From: Deroplatys truncata
Lineage: Eukaryota > Arthropoda > Insecta > Mantodea > Mantidae
Assembly: GCA_030765065.1 (NCBI GenBank)
Contig: CM060983.1
Span: 231,472,753 to 231,536,752 of the forward strand
DNA length: 64,000 nucleotides
Direction of reading: 5' to 3'
Position numbers and translations under genes: made by a program. Position 1 is the stretch's first letter. Each line of letters begins with the position of its first letter. The notes beneath the pieces are model-generated. The model saw nothing but the letters and a program-made list of their open reading frames with translations. It was not told the origin of the DNA and made no database searches. This document shows positions 23,623-35,258 of the stretch, in pieces.

Positions 23623-24809
23623 TGTGGCAGCACAAAACAAACATAAACACAACCAGCAAATGAACAGAATATGGAAGATCACCAATACAGATTACACCAA
23701 ACTAAACACTTATAGCATCGCATGAATGTAACTAGAAATATCAGAACATAGCCAGATAAAAACCAATAACAGGAATAATACAATTAAGCGCCCACGGCGA
23801 AATATGAGAAAATTATACCAGCAGATTGTTTACACAGGCATGACACGCAAGCCACTTGGACACAAAACCAAGATTTTAAAACAGGATGTACACATGGAAG
23901 AAAAAAAAATAACAAAGTGATATCTTCAGCGAGAAAACTCGAACTGGAAGTTAAAAAGAAACCACGTCACACCTACTGTGAGCAACGCTGACATTATCTC
24001 AAAGAAAGCAGAATATACTACACTCGCAATTTATACGTACTAGTGTACAATACACAAAAATGAATTCTTTCTTTGTTTTTGTTTAAAACAGATCCATCTG
24101 ACCTGATATACACACACGCAAATAAACGCACAGAACACGTGCTGGAAAAGATTGGCTTCACAAGCTAGAATTAGTGATGAATTGCATGACCACGCAGAAA
24201 TTACATAACACACGTGCGTACATAAAAGTTACACGAAAAATGCACCCCAAAAGTATAGCAAAGAGCTGGGAATCACAATCAATGCAATATAAAATTACAA
24301 GCTTCCAGAACAACTACTACTACTAAGCACAAAAACAGCATCTCCAACCACATCACCAACACGTGACGAGCACATTATCAAAGTTGTAAATATCTCCCAA
24401 TTTTTCCACAATTCACAAAAATATGTACTTTAAAAATGACCAGCACGAATAATTTACCATAGTAACAGAATTAAGTAGAAATGAAGCCAAAGTAAGGGGA
24501 AAATGGAGCCAGGAGTTTTAGCGTCACGCCGACAGACAATGGAAAAAATATAAAAATGAACTTAAAATTGGAATTTAGACACGGAACTTTCAGAAAACAA
24601 TGCAACAAGAATTTAGAATACAGAAACCACAAATTATACCACCGAAACCCTTACCCTTAAGCCAAGAAACAGATTTACATTTTTAGCAACCTCGTGGAGG
24701 ACCAAAACCGTTACATTTTACAGAAGAGAAAAAAAAAAGCTTGCACTTAAAAACCTCAGAAAAATTAAATTATGCCCGGCCCTCCACCAATACTCGGCGC
24801 CTCACCAAT
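23623..24809 (-). other. Gypsy 5' leader with candidate primer-binding site
   Basis: About 1.2 kb of non-coding leader lies between the 5' LTR and Gag. On the element strand the LTR is followed by AT and then TGGTGAGGCGCCGAG (about 24793-24807), the position of a tRNA primer-binding site. The TGG pairs with a tRNA CCA end. I could not match it to a specific tRNA. Confidence 0.5.
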
Positions 24810-25316
24810 TGTCGTAGCCTCTTATCTAATGCTCATTGGGAGGTGGGCGACTCGCTTAGAGGTACCGGAAAATTAACAAAATTGTAACATGGCGAGGCTA
24901 CGACTAGGGACGCAGCTAAAGTGAAAGTACAGAAATATTATTAACTACTGGCAAAAGGACACTTACATGGCTCAAAATAGGAAGAAGGAACTTTACACTA
25001 TCATAAATAAGACACTGAAGATATAGATGACAGAGGGTTTATTAGATAAAATTGGATACGTTACCCCACATTCGTAGGTCCATGCCTGTCGGGCGAGGCC
25101 ATCATGCATTCCTGCACGGAGAGGGCGACTACACGTCTGTACTGGTTGACTACAACTCACTGACTGACTGCCCCAAGCAACGCTTCCTAAAGCGTCGGGG
25201 ACGCTAACCAAACTATCCCCACCTAAAACTGCTAATTCCCCACCCAAGCTTTAACCGCCATCTCGAATCTAGGTGACCAGAGAGACGTATGCGCGACAAT
25301 CTCTGCATACGTCACA
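24810..25316 (-). repeat. 5' LTR of the Gypsy element
   Basis: 507 bp, element strand TGTGACGTATGCAG to TACGACA. It shares ends and scattered blocks with the 16438-16903 LTR but is about 40 bp longer and strongly diverged. Confidence 0.8.
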
Positions 25317-27780
25317 ATATATTGTTGGATGGCCCACAGGGAAGATCTAATTTTGTTAACAAAAGTGTATAGACTACACACATCGTAGTAAAATAGCTTT
25401 TTATTTTCTTGTTATTCCTAATATATCGTATCACAATTTGCTCAACCACTGTAAAATGCGTTTCTCGGTTCGGGAGGTTCACGAAGAGTAAAAGAAAAAT
25501 AATTTCCAAACTTTCGAGTTCTTTATCAGTTTCTATCGTAGTTTTAAATTCGCATTCGCATAATTCATTCCACAACTTTATAAAAAGCTTTTTATTTGAA
25601 TTGTGATTCTCTCGGTTTATTCATATCTGGAATTCATGGATTCATAGTGCGAACCGTAAATTTATGAGAATCTATAAAACATTTTCAGTAGCCATGTTAA
25701 AAGAATCCATGAAAAAGTAAACGGTTTTGTTATCTATATCCATCTATTTTATGATTTAGCATTTTTACCTCCCAACCATTCCATGCGTGTATGAAAATAC
25801 CCTCTTCTCTAACCAAGTCAAATCAACGCTATGCGCAACTGTTTATCTCCTAAAGGCAATATTGAAATTGTGTCTGCAGGCATAAAGCGTTTTCTGTATA
25901 CGCTCATGCAAGCATTAGCAATTGCCACACACTCTCTATAAGGATCAATTCCATTTTCATTTATAAATCCTTTTATAAGTTTAGAAGTGCCAAAAATAAT
26001 TACTGGACATCCATTCCACAGTAATCTACAAGTTTTTTTTTTTGCATATCATACGTGTAACCAGATTTTTCCTTTCGGATGTACCACTCTTCAAACTCTT
26101 TCCGTTCTTCTACAGACATCCATTCGGGACAATTGTATGTTCGATGAGGTATATTATCAACATAATTTTCATTTTATTTTGAAATTAATGGATATGAAAA
26201 ATAGTATTTTGCTTCTTGTAATTGAAATATTTTTGAAAGTAGCCAAATATATTGGTATTAAATTTAAAGAATCTAAAAACCTTATATTTTTGTTTCTTAT
26301 CATGTATATGTCGTACCATTCATGATTAATTTGGGTGACCAACCTAATGTACCAAACATATACTTAAGTAAAAACATGTCTGTCATAATATTTGAGAATG
26401 TGTGCAATAACAGTTGTATGTCTAAGTATTGTACGTGGCAGTGTAACATATTCTATTAATTGCCTACATGGTCTTTTTAAATATCCACCTCTTTACAGCG
26501 CACTTGTGACAAATTAGCAATTTGGTATATGTGTCAATGTATTCATCACAAGCCTGATAAAGAACTCACAGATTTGGTTCTTGTTCAAACTTATCATTTT
26601 GTAAATTAAAGGTTTGTTACGAGTACACTCAAAATCAGTAAAATATGTTATAAAGCCTCTACTTAATTGCTTGTTCTTGTATGGTTGGATGTAACAAATG
26701 ATTATATGTTGCATATCTTTTACATATATAGCAAAAAATTTCACCACATGAAGTTCTTTTATTTTTCTTAAATTGTATAATTTACAACAGCTATTACAAA
26801 CATTTTCTGTATAGCAAACACATATTTTTCTGGATAATAGAATTCTTTAAAGTGATTTTGATAGCAAACGTAACCTTTAAAGTTGCAATTACAATTTTGA
26901 CAGTAAACAAATTCATCAAATGTGATATTGCATTGAAGATGATATTTTGAACAGGAAAAATCACTGCGATGTTCCTCTTTTTTATTTCTAACGGAAAATT
27001 GCATTATCTGCAACAATATTTGCACTTAAATGCCCTGTGTATATGCACAATAACATTGAAATGATAATTATGGACGTAGTAAGTCTATAAGTTTGTCACT
27101 GTTTATTGTAGATTTATACAAAACGTTTTTTGGATGATCTCATAACATCATTACATCTTTTAATTGCTCTTCAAAACAAACTATATCGTCTATTCTAAAT
27201 CCTGTATATTTGTTTACAAGTGTACACAAATACATTGCCTGTTCTGTTTGATTTTCTCCGAATTTTTGCGCAGAAGTATAATTTTGTCGTTATTCATTTT
27301 GGCGATTGCTACAGCAATCAATCTAGGAAGATGTAATAAGTCATCATTTTCTATCATTATGATACCTTTACTTTGCGTACACATTTGACTAGCGCTAAAG
27401 CAATTTCCTTTATGTATTTGTGTATAAACACAGATAAAGTTTAGTGGCCCGTGTAAGGAAAAGAGTTCTGATTACTTTGAATGACCCGTTCTAAAGCATT
27501 TAAAATAGTTTCGATGTTAACCTCATTAAATGTTCTAAACTTTGAGGCCATCCTGCGAATTGGTTTACAGGCATATCAAAGAAACTAGGTTTATAATGCA
27601 ACACTTCTCGCTTAGCAAATTCTAAAAGCTCTTCAAATATTAAATGAATCCGCTTCATCCGATCAATTTCACCATCATATTCTCATCCACATTTATTGCG
27701 TCTACTAATATACGGGTTCAATATATCCTGAATAACATTTGTCCAGTTTTCTTTGTCTCTGACTTAAAATTGAAAAATGC
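25317..27780 (-). pseudogene. Protein-primed family B DNA polymerase relic (Polinton/adintovirus-like)
   Basis: Reverse-strand blocks in all three frames match, in order, the hallmarks of DNA_pol_B_2 polymerases. They are an N-terminal segment ending LPRLIAVAIA (about 27320), a cysteine/histidine cluster CQNCNCNF..CYQNHF (about 26850), an exonuclease-like YFTDFECT (about 26620) and FLLKYMF (about 26360). Then come EERKEFEEWY (about 26090), YCGMDV, the downstream ACMSVYRKRF (about 25900), and a palm start with IKSYF and VVYTLL (about 25390), where families have a DxxSLYP motif. These enzymes replicate linear virus-like DNA with a terminal protein primer. The catalytic aspartate of that last motif is absent, and stops and frameshifts are frequent. 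Everything after motif A is missing, cut at the Gypsy LTR. The relic lies in a long AT-rich tract. The nearest family (Polinton, adintovirus, bidnavirus-type) cannot be decided by eye. Confidence 0.7.
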
Positions 27781-27837
27781 CTATTATACTCGTACAATCA
27801 CTAAAACTGTATGATCTATTCTTTTTTCCTGCATATG

Positions 27838-28127
27838 TCGTCCTCCGTGGTGTAGTGATTAGCATGCTAGCCTTTATTTCCCGAGGTCGCGGGCTCAAAC
27901 CCGCCGGAGGGCGGTATATTTTTTCGGGGCCTAAAGATACTTAGCATGGTTTCCTTCGGAAGGGAAGTAAAGCCGGTGGTCCCTTGTAGATATGCAGCGC
28001 GTAAAAGAACCTCAATCCTGATAAAGAGTTGTCTGAACAAAATTACAGGTCTTTCACGCCCAATATAGAATGGAAGGCTAAGAACCAAAGCAGTTAAAGC
28101 GCTCCTAAATAAAACTCAATTTAATTT
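27838..28127 (+). repeat. tRNA-derived SINE, copy 2
   Basis: It has the same head (GTGGTGTAGTGATTA, GGGCTCAAACCC) and body as copy 1, ending AACTCAATTTAATTTAATT. It lies between the polymerase relic and the acidic-repeat ORF, and is more diverged than the copies near 49 kb. Confidence 0.8.
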
Positions 28128-28520
28128 AATTGTTTCCTGCATCAATGTGAAAGCGGCGGTTTAATGTATAGCAGCCGTGTCGATTAGCAATAAGACCTTG
28201 TCTTTGCAGCGCTCCAAGTTGTATCACTTCGTCCTTTGCATTTCCCCAATGCAACAAAACAACCTATATAACATGACCTTGCCATTGCCTCGTGCCGTGT
28301 CGCTCTAATCTGCCCTTGATATTTTCCCCTCAATGCAACAACTTATATAAATGACCTTGTTCTTACTGCACTCCAAGTTGCATTAATTCATCCTTGGTAT
28401 TTTCCCCAACACAACAACTTGTATAACATGGCGCTGTCCTTGTTATTTGCTGCATCAGCATACCCTTGACATTTTATCAACTGACGTATACAACGCATTT
28501 TTTTTTACTTCTGAAGATAG
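28128..28520 (+). repeat. Imperfect tandem repeat with TATA-like cores
   Basis: A unit containing CATTTTCCCC-like sequence followed by AACAACTTATATAA and ATGACCTTG recurs about three times (near 28240, 28325 and 28400). It lies directly upstream of the acidic-repeat ORF. Its function is unknown; a promoter-associated repeat is possible. Confidence 0.4.
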
Positions 28521-28527
28521 TATAAAA
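28521..28527 (+). promoter_or_regulatory. Possible TATA box
   Basis: TATAAAA lies 28 bp before the ATG at 28555 that opens the acidic-repeat frame. The leader would be extremely short. Chance occurrence in AT-rich DNA is quite possible. Confidence 0.3.
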
Positions 28528-28554
28528 TCCTAGTGATGAATTCCTGGACACACA

Positions 28555-29041
28555 ATGGCTTGTCCTACCAAGAAGATATTGAATGTGCGTGTTGGGATGA
28601 AACATATCCCCAAAGCTCAGACGACTTCTATTTTAAAGAAGTTTGAAACGTATGTTAGAAAAAGGAAAAAAAGGTATTGTTGACATCCATCCAGATTCTA
28701 GCACACAAAAGAAGGCACCGAGCCAGAATCGAGTACATCACATTCTGACGGTGTAGCTGTTATCCAACCAGAATCTAATTCTTCTCTATAAGAAGGCGAC
28801 ATGATTGACATCCAGCCAAAGCCTAGAAGAACACATAGATGTACAACCAGAACCTAGAACATCATATGAACACGATGTAACTGGCATCCAACCAAAACTT
28901 GATACATCGCGACAAGAAGACGACATAGTTGTTATCCTGCCAAAGACTAGCACATCACAAGAAGACGACATAGTTGTCATCCAATCAGAGCCTAGCACAT
29001 CGCAAGAAAACGACGTAGTTGTCATAGAAGGAAAGTGTTAA
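28555..29041 (+). pseudogene. Acidic 15-residue repeat protein, frame-broken
   Basis: ATG 28555 opens a basic N-terminus (MACPTKKILN..) that stops at 28681. After a frame change at an A-run (28667-28673) the sequence encodes about eight imperfect 15-residue repeats of the type EDDIVVIQPEPSTSQ. The best preserved are at 28900-29035, ending VVVIEGKC and a stop. Each unit has an acidic cluster next to a hydrophobic I/V-V-V-I core and serine/threonine, which resembles SUMO-interacting motifs. That is my inference from sequence pattern only. At least two frame changes and one stop (about 28790) break the frame. A dUTPase domain follows at once in another frame, so a fused ancestral protein is possible. 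I do not recognise the protein. Confidence 0.5.
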
Positions 29042-29411
29042 ACTATATTACAGCTTACGCGATCAGTCAGCTAGATCACCATAACGCAGGTATGAATCTT
29101 GTGGATACGATTTATTCAATCCCAGAACTGTAAAAGTATTGCCATTGAGCAGTATCGTAATTGAGATTAAAGATTCCATAAAACTTCCAAAAGGTACTTA
29201 TGGACTTGTTGCAACTAGATCGAGCGCTGCAATAAAAAACTTGCATGTATTAGGTGGTATAATAGATGGAGATTATACTGGTACAATAAACATTATGTTG
29301 TTTAACTTATCTAATAACGTAATAATTAACAATCACAAAGCTGTTGCACAATTAATTATTCACAAAATAACAAATACAAAACGAATTAATGTTTTAAAAC
29401 AAAAATATTAA
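29036..29411 (+). pseudogene. dUTPase domain (trimeric type), broken at the N-terminus
   Basis: The frame open from about 29086 to the TAA at 29409-29411 carries four of the five dUTPase motifs in order. They are GYDLF (motif 1, about 29104), VATRSSAA (motif 2, usually PRSG), GGIIDGDYTG (motif 3, with the catalytic-site aspartate) and NHKAVAQLI (motif 4). The glycine-rich motif 5 at the C-terminus is absent; the protein ends in a lysine-rich tail soon after motif 4. A TAA at 29083-29085 separates a plausible N-terminal strand from motif 1, and no good ATG is present. The family hydrolyses dUTP to dUMP to keep uracil out of DNA. Viral, retroviral and cellular forms exist. The truncated ends and AT-rich setting near a viral-type polymerase suggest a viral origin (inference). 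Confidence 0.7.
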
Positions 29412-31770
29412 GAGGAAGTAAAAAAATTGGCTCAATTGAAACAACAATAATCTACAAAGGTTGTTCGTTGATATAATACAAATAACATTTCTTTAAGTAT
29501 TTAAAATATTAATAAATCAGTATTAACATGTTTAAACACGGCAAAGATCTGCCATTATGTTATGTATAGATATCCTTTTTAGAAAACATAAACAATTCAA
29601 TATTCTTCTCAATTAACTTTTCAAATTATGAGATTCACAAATTTAATAAAACATTTAAATGGGGCGCTATTCAGTATATAAATCTCTGAAGATGAATTCA
29701 TTATAGAGTTTCAAGGATCTTTAAGTTGGGTCGATATATGCATCCGACAAAAAGTATCCGAAAGGGTGATAGAAGACTGTGAAAAATACGTATATTGGCT
29801 CTTCATATGTGCACATTATCAGAAAGAACGAGAAACTATTCATAGACATTATTTTATCCTGACCGCTCGATATCAGCAACTTTCTTTGTAAGCGACTACA
29901 AAGAAGGTATGATTGGGAAATATTGCTGAAGTAATAGTAATTTTAAAGAACATTTTTTGGTTAAAACTTTCAATATTTTAAAAATTCCGGATAGAAGAAA
30001 ATATGTTAGGCATCTTATAAGAAATTTGTGGAATGCAAGCATAACATTCATGAATTGTATAGTTTCTCTTGTTGCGTATTAAAAGTATCATTGTTAAAAA
30101 CTTTAGAATATTTTAAGAAAAAAATTGAAATAATAGTAACTAGAATGCAAAAAGCATTCTTCTTGGTGAGGGCAGGGGATTGTCGTCCGAAAATAACATA
30201 TCGTACAAGTAACATTAATTAAAATATATATGTTACATTTTTTACTTGATGTGTCACTTCTATCTTTCTTCTTAATGATATATGAAAACTCATCATCAGT
30301 TTTTTGAACTTCTTTCTTTTCCTCTTCATTTCTTCTTGCAATGTCTCCAATCTCTTTTTCTTCCTCTCCTAATTCCTCAAGATCGTAGTTTACAAACATG
30401 TCAGATCCTGCATCATCCCTCGCACCTGTATACACTCCCATTTTAGTTAGGCTTGAAATCAAAGCTTTTAATTCTCGAAACTGATCCTATATATGATACA
30501 CATTTCTTTTAGTACTGTCAACCAAATCTTTTTGTCTATATAAATTATAAATTCGAACCTCCAATTCGCTCTTCAAGGCTACCATCGTAGCGTTACCTTT
30601 TTTAAAATCATCTTTAATTCTTTTATTTTCTTAGGTTCAATAAATTAATTTTTCAATTCAGATTTTTCATCTTTGCATTGCATTCTCTTGCAAACTTCTG
30701 TTTAACCCTGTAAACGGAAAGTTTACATTTTTCAAACGCAGCTCTCCTCAAAATCTTAACGGAGATGCGACCTCCAGCGTAGATCCCGATCCACCCACAT
30801 TCTGAACTAATGTTAAAAGAACCTTCCACAGTCCACATAGATGCGAATCTTTTTGCCATTCCCCTTATAACAATTTTGTTTCCTATATTTAATTTCCATT
30901 CGATATCTCCACACTTTCCAAAAACATATATGTAGTTATCCGTAAAATAAGCCATATGTCAATCATACTATATACAGTAACCAGTTCGGCTTCCTTCAAC
31001 GTTAACTTCCAATCAAAACCTACACCTTGAAAATCAAATACCTCTGCAGTCTTCCATTTCAACCAATGCTAACTCATTTTCTTTTGTAGTTATGTTTGCG
31101 GAAGTACCGTGGAAGTTACATCTTGATTTTCATGCATAGTCGTAATCTTAACGTACTTGCAAACTTCATTTATTACATACCCCGTTTCGCACTCTGCCGG
31201 TCCAACCGGTAAACTGTCACACTTCTGTCAGGCCACACTTCTTTCCAGCCTAAAATTCTGTCATCGGTTTTAGACAAGCGTATACTTTTTAATGCTTTTT
31301 ACGTGCATGAATCTAGAATTAAATTTACATTCACAAACTTTGTTTATATACGCACGAACAATTTGACAACAATTTATAATCCTTGTAACACATGTGGAGT
31401 TCTACAAATGTCCCGTATCTCCGTCCACTTTAAACTCACATCTTCCAAAACTAATGGAACTGTTTCGATCCTCGCTAGCACTTGCAAGTGCCACCATCAT
31501 CATTATAAATACATACATTTTTTAGTCTTACGCATTTTCTTTCTCGCACGATTAATACAATACTATTAATGCAAAAACTACAGTTCTCTTAAATATATTG
31601 TTATTACGTAATAATTGTCTTAATTTACTTAGTCATTAAAAGCAAAAACGGACCAATCAATGTTTCTTCTTTTTAACAAAAAATAATAATTAAATACGAC
31701 AAGAAGATTTCTCCTCACATTTTTAAATACCGCAGTGCTCAAACTCTATACTTATTTTTTATAAAAAATG
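29412..31770. other. AT-rich stretch with unrecognised short ORFs
   Basis: No family is recognised. Two reverse-strand frames stand out. One of 119 codons (30103-30462) is rich in glutamate and lysine and probably coiled. One of 100 codons (30653-30955) has strand-like alternation (IEWKLNIGNKIVIRG) and a basic tail, and is preceded upstream in another frame by a similar-looking FDWKLTLKEAEL. They may be decayed genes of the same unit as the polymerase and dUTPase, but nothing proves it. Confidence 0.35.
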
Positions 31771-31779
31771 ATTATATTA

Positions 31780-32810
31780 ACAAAGTCAACAAGGGAATTC
31801 CCTTTAAATTCTGCCCCTCGGCGAGGTAGGTCTCCAACGACAGGGTACTGGACGGGTTTCCTAGAACTGGACTCCAACTTCCAAGAAACAGTTGACTCAC
31901 CACCATTTCAAAGATGGGGAGTACCTCCCAGTAAAGGTAAATGATGTGTTGGCGGTGTCTACCTGGCAAGGCGCCTATATTACTTACGTTCAATCCACCT
32001 ATCATCAAATTTCTGGTTTAGAAGTTGACGTGTGCATATTGTAAAACATGGTGATGCACCATTATATTGATACAGCATTTCTCACGTTGAAAGATACGCT
32101 TCCCAATAAGGAAGTATTTATGCTTGACAAAATGGCAAAATGATTTCCGCAGTAATTGTGGCTTGAAAGAAGTAAGAGCCGATGACAAGGTTATCAAGAA
32201 TTCCACATGAAACATCTAGCGACCAACGATGCTGAAACGTCAGCTCTCATCCATTTGGGGTTCTCAGATGCCCAATATTGCATATTATGCCTATTAACTT
32301 GTCCAGTGTTTAATAATGTTGCTTCATCCGAAAATCATGTTTGCCAAGAATGAACCATTCTCTGCAATGGCATTGCGTAACCACTCGCAAAAAACAACTC
32401 AAAACTGAAAATTTATTTGTGTGAGCTCTTGATGCAAAGGATGCATCTGATAAGGATGATATTTCTGCTGCTTTACTATCCGTTATACCGAAGGGAAGGT
32501 AATCCCACCGTCATTGGTCAATTCACGTTGACTTATCTGTGGATATACTTCTACAGCAGCAAGAAAATTGATAGTATTTTCATCATTCATTTATGATATC
32601 ACCTTAAAGCGATTCTTGTTCTTTACACTTCCATACTTACATAGTCGTGTTTCCAGTCGTTTGAATTCCATATGTGACATTTTCATCCCGTATCTCTCAC
32701 TGAACACAGAAGATGTAGTTCTATCATTTCTGATGCATTCATCCAGTACTAAAGTAATATCTATCTCTAAATCAAAATATTTTTTAATTTTGAGCCATAG
32801 CAAATGATCG
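31780..32810 (-). pseudogene. IS630/Tc1-mariner-type transposase relic (DUF4817-like N-terminus)
   Basis: Reverse-strand blocks match a transposase type common in arthropod genomes. A helix-turn-helix start (32591-32803) has SERYGMKMSHMEFKRLETRL. Then come FCEWLRNAIAEN (about 32370), a GILDNLVIG strand (about 32205) and YQYNGASPCF (about 32060), then KFDDRWIER (about 32010). The aspartate usually found in HDGAPPHF is asparagine here. Stops and frameshifts occur between nearly every block. Terminal repeats were not found. Confidence 0.65.
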
Positions 32811-33214
32811 ATATGACTAACTGCATACAGTCTTGTATTTTGCGAGTTCCGGTGGCTTTGAAACCACTATACCCACGTTCTTTCATTGATACTGTATTTC
32901 CTCCCCGAGTTCATGAGGTGTAACAACTTCAATGAAAACGTTCTATAACAGCTCAACAATTCATTATAGAAAAATGCTGTAGTAAACGTTGCTTAGTTCA
33001 TTGAGGAAACCGGAACGCAGAAAGAGAATTATCGTTTCATTCAAAATTCTGAGGTTGGGTCCCGTGTGCCCCATAAGGGGCCCCATGAAAATGTATTTCA
33101 TATCACAGTTTGGAAGCCCCTTATTCCTATAAAATTTGTAACTCTTGGCAATTGGTTTTGTCTTTTCGTTTAAGAGATATTCGTCTCTAACACTTTATGT
33201 GGACCATCCTGTTT
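32811..33214. other. Nothing recognised
   Basis: Short AT-rich stretch between the transposase relic and the satellite array, with no gene or repeat seen. Confidence 0.5.
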
Positions 33215-35258
33215 ACCTACTGTCTTTTCTGAGGGATTCTATCTTTGTTCTAAAGTACGTTTTGTTGCAATCTAATTTGTATATTTCATGTATACCTCGT
33301 GTCTTCTGTTTTATGTTTTGTTGCAATCTAAGCTGTCTATTCCATATATACCTGGTGTCTGTTCTTTACGGACTCCGTGTTGTGATGAAGCTTCTGTTGC
33401 AATCTAAGTGTATATTTCATATATATGTATGTGTGGTGTCCTAACTTTGTTGCAATCTAAGATATTTATTACATATATACCTGGGGTTTTTCTGATGGGA
33501 TTCTGTGTTCTGATGTATATTTTGTTGCAATCTAAGATATTTATTACATATATACCTGGGGTTTTTCTGATGGGATTCTGTGTTCTGATGTATATTTTGT
33601 TGCAATCTAAGCTGTCTATTCCATACATACCTGATGTCTTTTCTGATGCGATTCTGTGTTCTGAACGTATACTTTGTTGCAATCTAAGCTGTGTATTTCA
33701 CATATACCTGGTATTTTTTCTGTTCTGATGTATGGTTTGAAGGAATCTAAGCTGTCTATTCCATATATACCTGGTGGCCTTTCTGATTGGATTCCGTCTG
33801 GTTTGATCTGTTTTGTTGCATTCTCGGTGTTTATTCCATATATACCCGCTGTCTTTTCTAATGGAGGCGGATTCTATCGTTCTTATGTATTTTTTTCAAT
33901 CTAAGCTATCCATTCCGTATATACCTGGTTTCTTTTGTGATGCGGATTCTGTGTTCTAATGTGTTTTGTTGCAATTAAAGCTGCGTATTTCATATATAAC
34001 TGGTGTTTTTCTGAAAGATTCTCTGTTCTGATGTGTTTTGTAGAAACTGCGTACTCAATATGTACTTTGTATCCTTTGTGATTGTATTGTGTTTTGATGT
34101 ATATGCTTAGTAGCAAGCTAAACTGTCTTTTCGATATATTCCTAGTGAGCCTTCTTATGGGATTCTGTGTTGTCGTGTGCGTTTGGTTGGAATTTAAGCT
34201 GTGTATTCCATACACACCTGGTATCTCCAGTTTGGATTCTGTTCTGAGGTACGTTTTATTGCAATCTAAGCTGTATATTGCATATATAGTGGGTGTCCTC
34301 TAATGGGGAGTCTGTGTTCTTGGGTATTATTATGTTACAATCTAAACTGTGTATTCCATTTACACCTTGTGTTTTTTCTTATGGTAGTGTTATGGTGTGT
34401 TTTTGTGCAATCTAAGCTGTTTACTATATACACCTGGTGTCTTTTCTAATGTTTTTGTTGCAACCTAAGATGTCTATTACATATGCCTGGTGTACTTTCT
34501 GATGACATTCTATATTCTAAGGTGTTTCCTATAAACCTAGTGTCTTCTGGTGGTATTATGTGCTAAAAGGTATATTTTGTTGCTATCTAAACTGTCCATT
34601 GCATATATACCTGGTGTATTTTCTGATGTGGTTGTCTTTGTTCCAAAGTATATATTGTTGCAATCTAAGTTGTGTTTTTCATATATACCTGGTGTCTTTT
34701 CTGATGGGATTGTGTGTTCTCATGTACCTTTTGTTACATTCTAAACTGTGTATTCCGTATATACCTGGTGGTTTTTCTGATGGCATTTTTTCAATGTAAG
34801 CTATGTGTTCCATATATACCCGTTGTCTTTTCTGATGGGACTGTCTTTCTTTTGAAGTATGTTTTGTTGCAATCTAACCTGTATATTCCATATATGCCTG
34901 GTATCTTTTCTGATGGGATTCCGTGTTATGATGTATGTTTTCTTGCCATCTAAGCTGTGTAATCGATATGTACCCGGTGTTATTGCTAATGGGGTTGGAG
35001 ATCCTGTCAGTCCTAATGTATGTTTTGTTGCAATCTAAGCTGTCTCCATATATACCTGGTGTGTTTCTATGGGATTCAAATGTGTCTTTTCTGATGGGAT
35101 TATTTATTTGTATGTGTTTTTTATGAGACGTTTTTCATATATACCCGGTGTCGATTTTCTTGAGATTCTGTGTTCTGATACAAGTTTTGTTTCAATCTAA
35201 GCTGTGTATTCCGTATATACCTGATGTCTTTTGTGATGGGAATCTGTCTTAGTTCAAT
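33215..35258 (+). repeat. 75-77 bp satellite array, main block
   Basis: About 27 tandem units. The unit combines TTGCAATCTAAGCTGT, CCATATATACCTGGTGTC, TTTTCTGATGGGATTCTG and TGTTCTGATGTA in that order. Spacing between TGCAATCTAA blocks at 33451, 33526, 33601 and 33678 gives a period of 75-77 bp. Units differ by substitutions and small indels, and some are shortened. Because 75 is a multiple of three, long open frames run through it; I treat these as chance. The same unit recurs at 48531-48780, 49081-49205, 49566-49686, 52998-54042, 55342-55830, 56114-56663 and 57965-59010. Confidence 0.9.

Larger units (their letters stand above)
16438..25316 (-). mobile_element. Ty3/Gypsy LTR retrotransposon
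   Basis: A reverse-strand element of 8.9 kb: 5' LTR 24810-25316, leader, gag, protease, pol, a 2.1-kb 3' region, 3' LTR 16438-16903. Domain order protease, RT, RNase H, integrase defines Gypsy rather than Copia. It is flanked by ATAT on both sides (16434-16437, 25317-25320), a possible 4-bp target duplication. The coding region is only lightly damaged (one stop in pol, a stop and frame changes in gag-pro), yet the two LTRs match only about three bases in four by eye. See findings. Confidence 0.85.

Noticed and set aside
25441-25450. ACTGTAAAA at 25448 as the lost Harbinger right end
   Set aside because: It lies inside the polymerase relic, and the adjoining bases do not match the GGCCCGG terminus.
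33215-35258. Long open frames through the satellite encoding a 25-residue repeat (LQSKLSIPYIPG type)
   Set aside because: The period is near 75 bp, a multiple of three, so frames stay open by chance on both strands. Units with 76-77 bp break the frame, and there is no start context or constraint.
33215-35258. CRISPR-like array
   Set aside because: Units are directly adjacent with no unique spacers of constant length, and the setting is eukaryotic.
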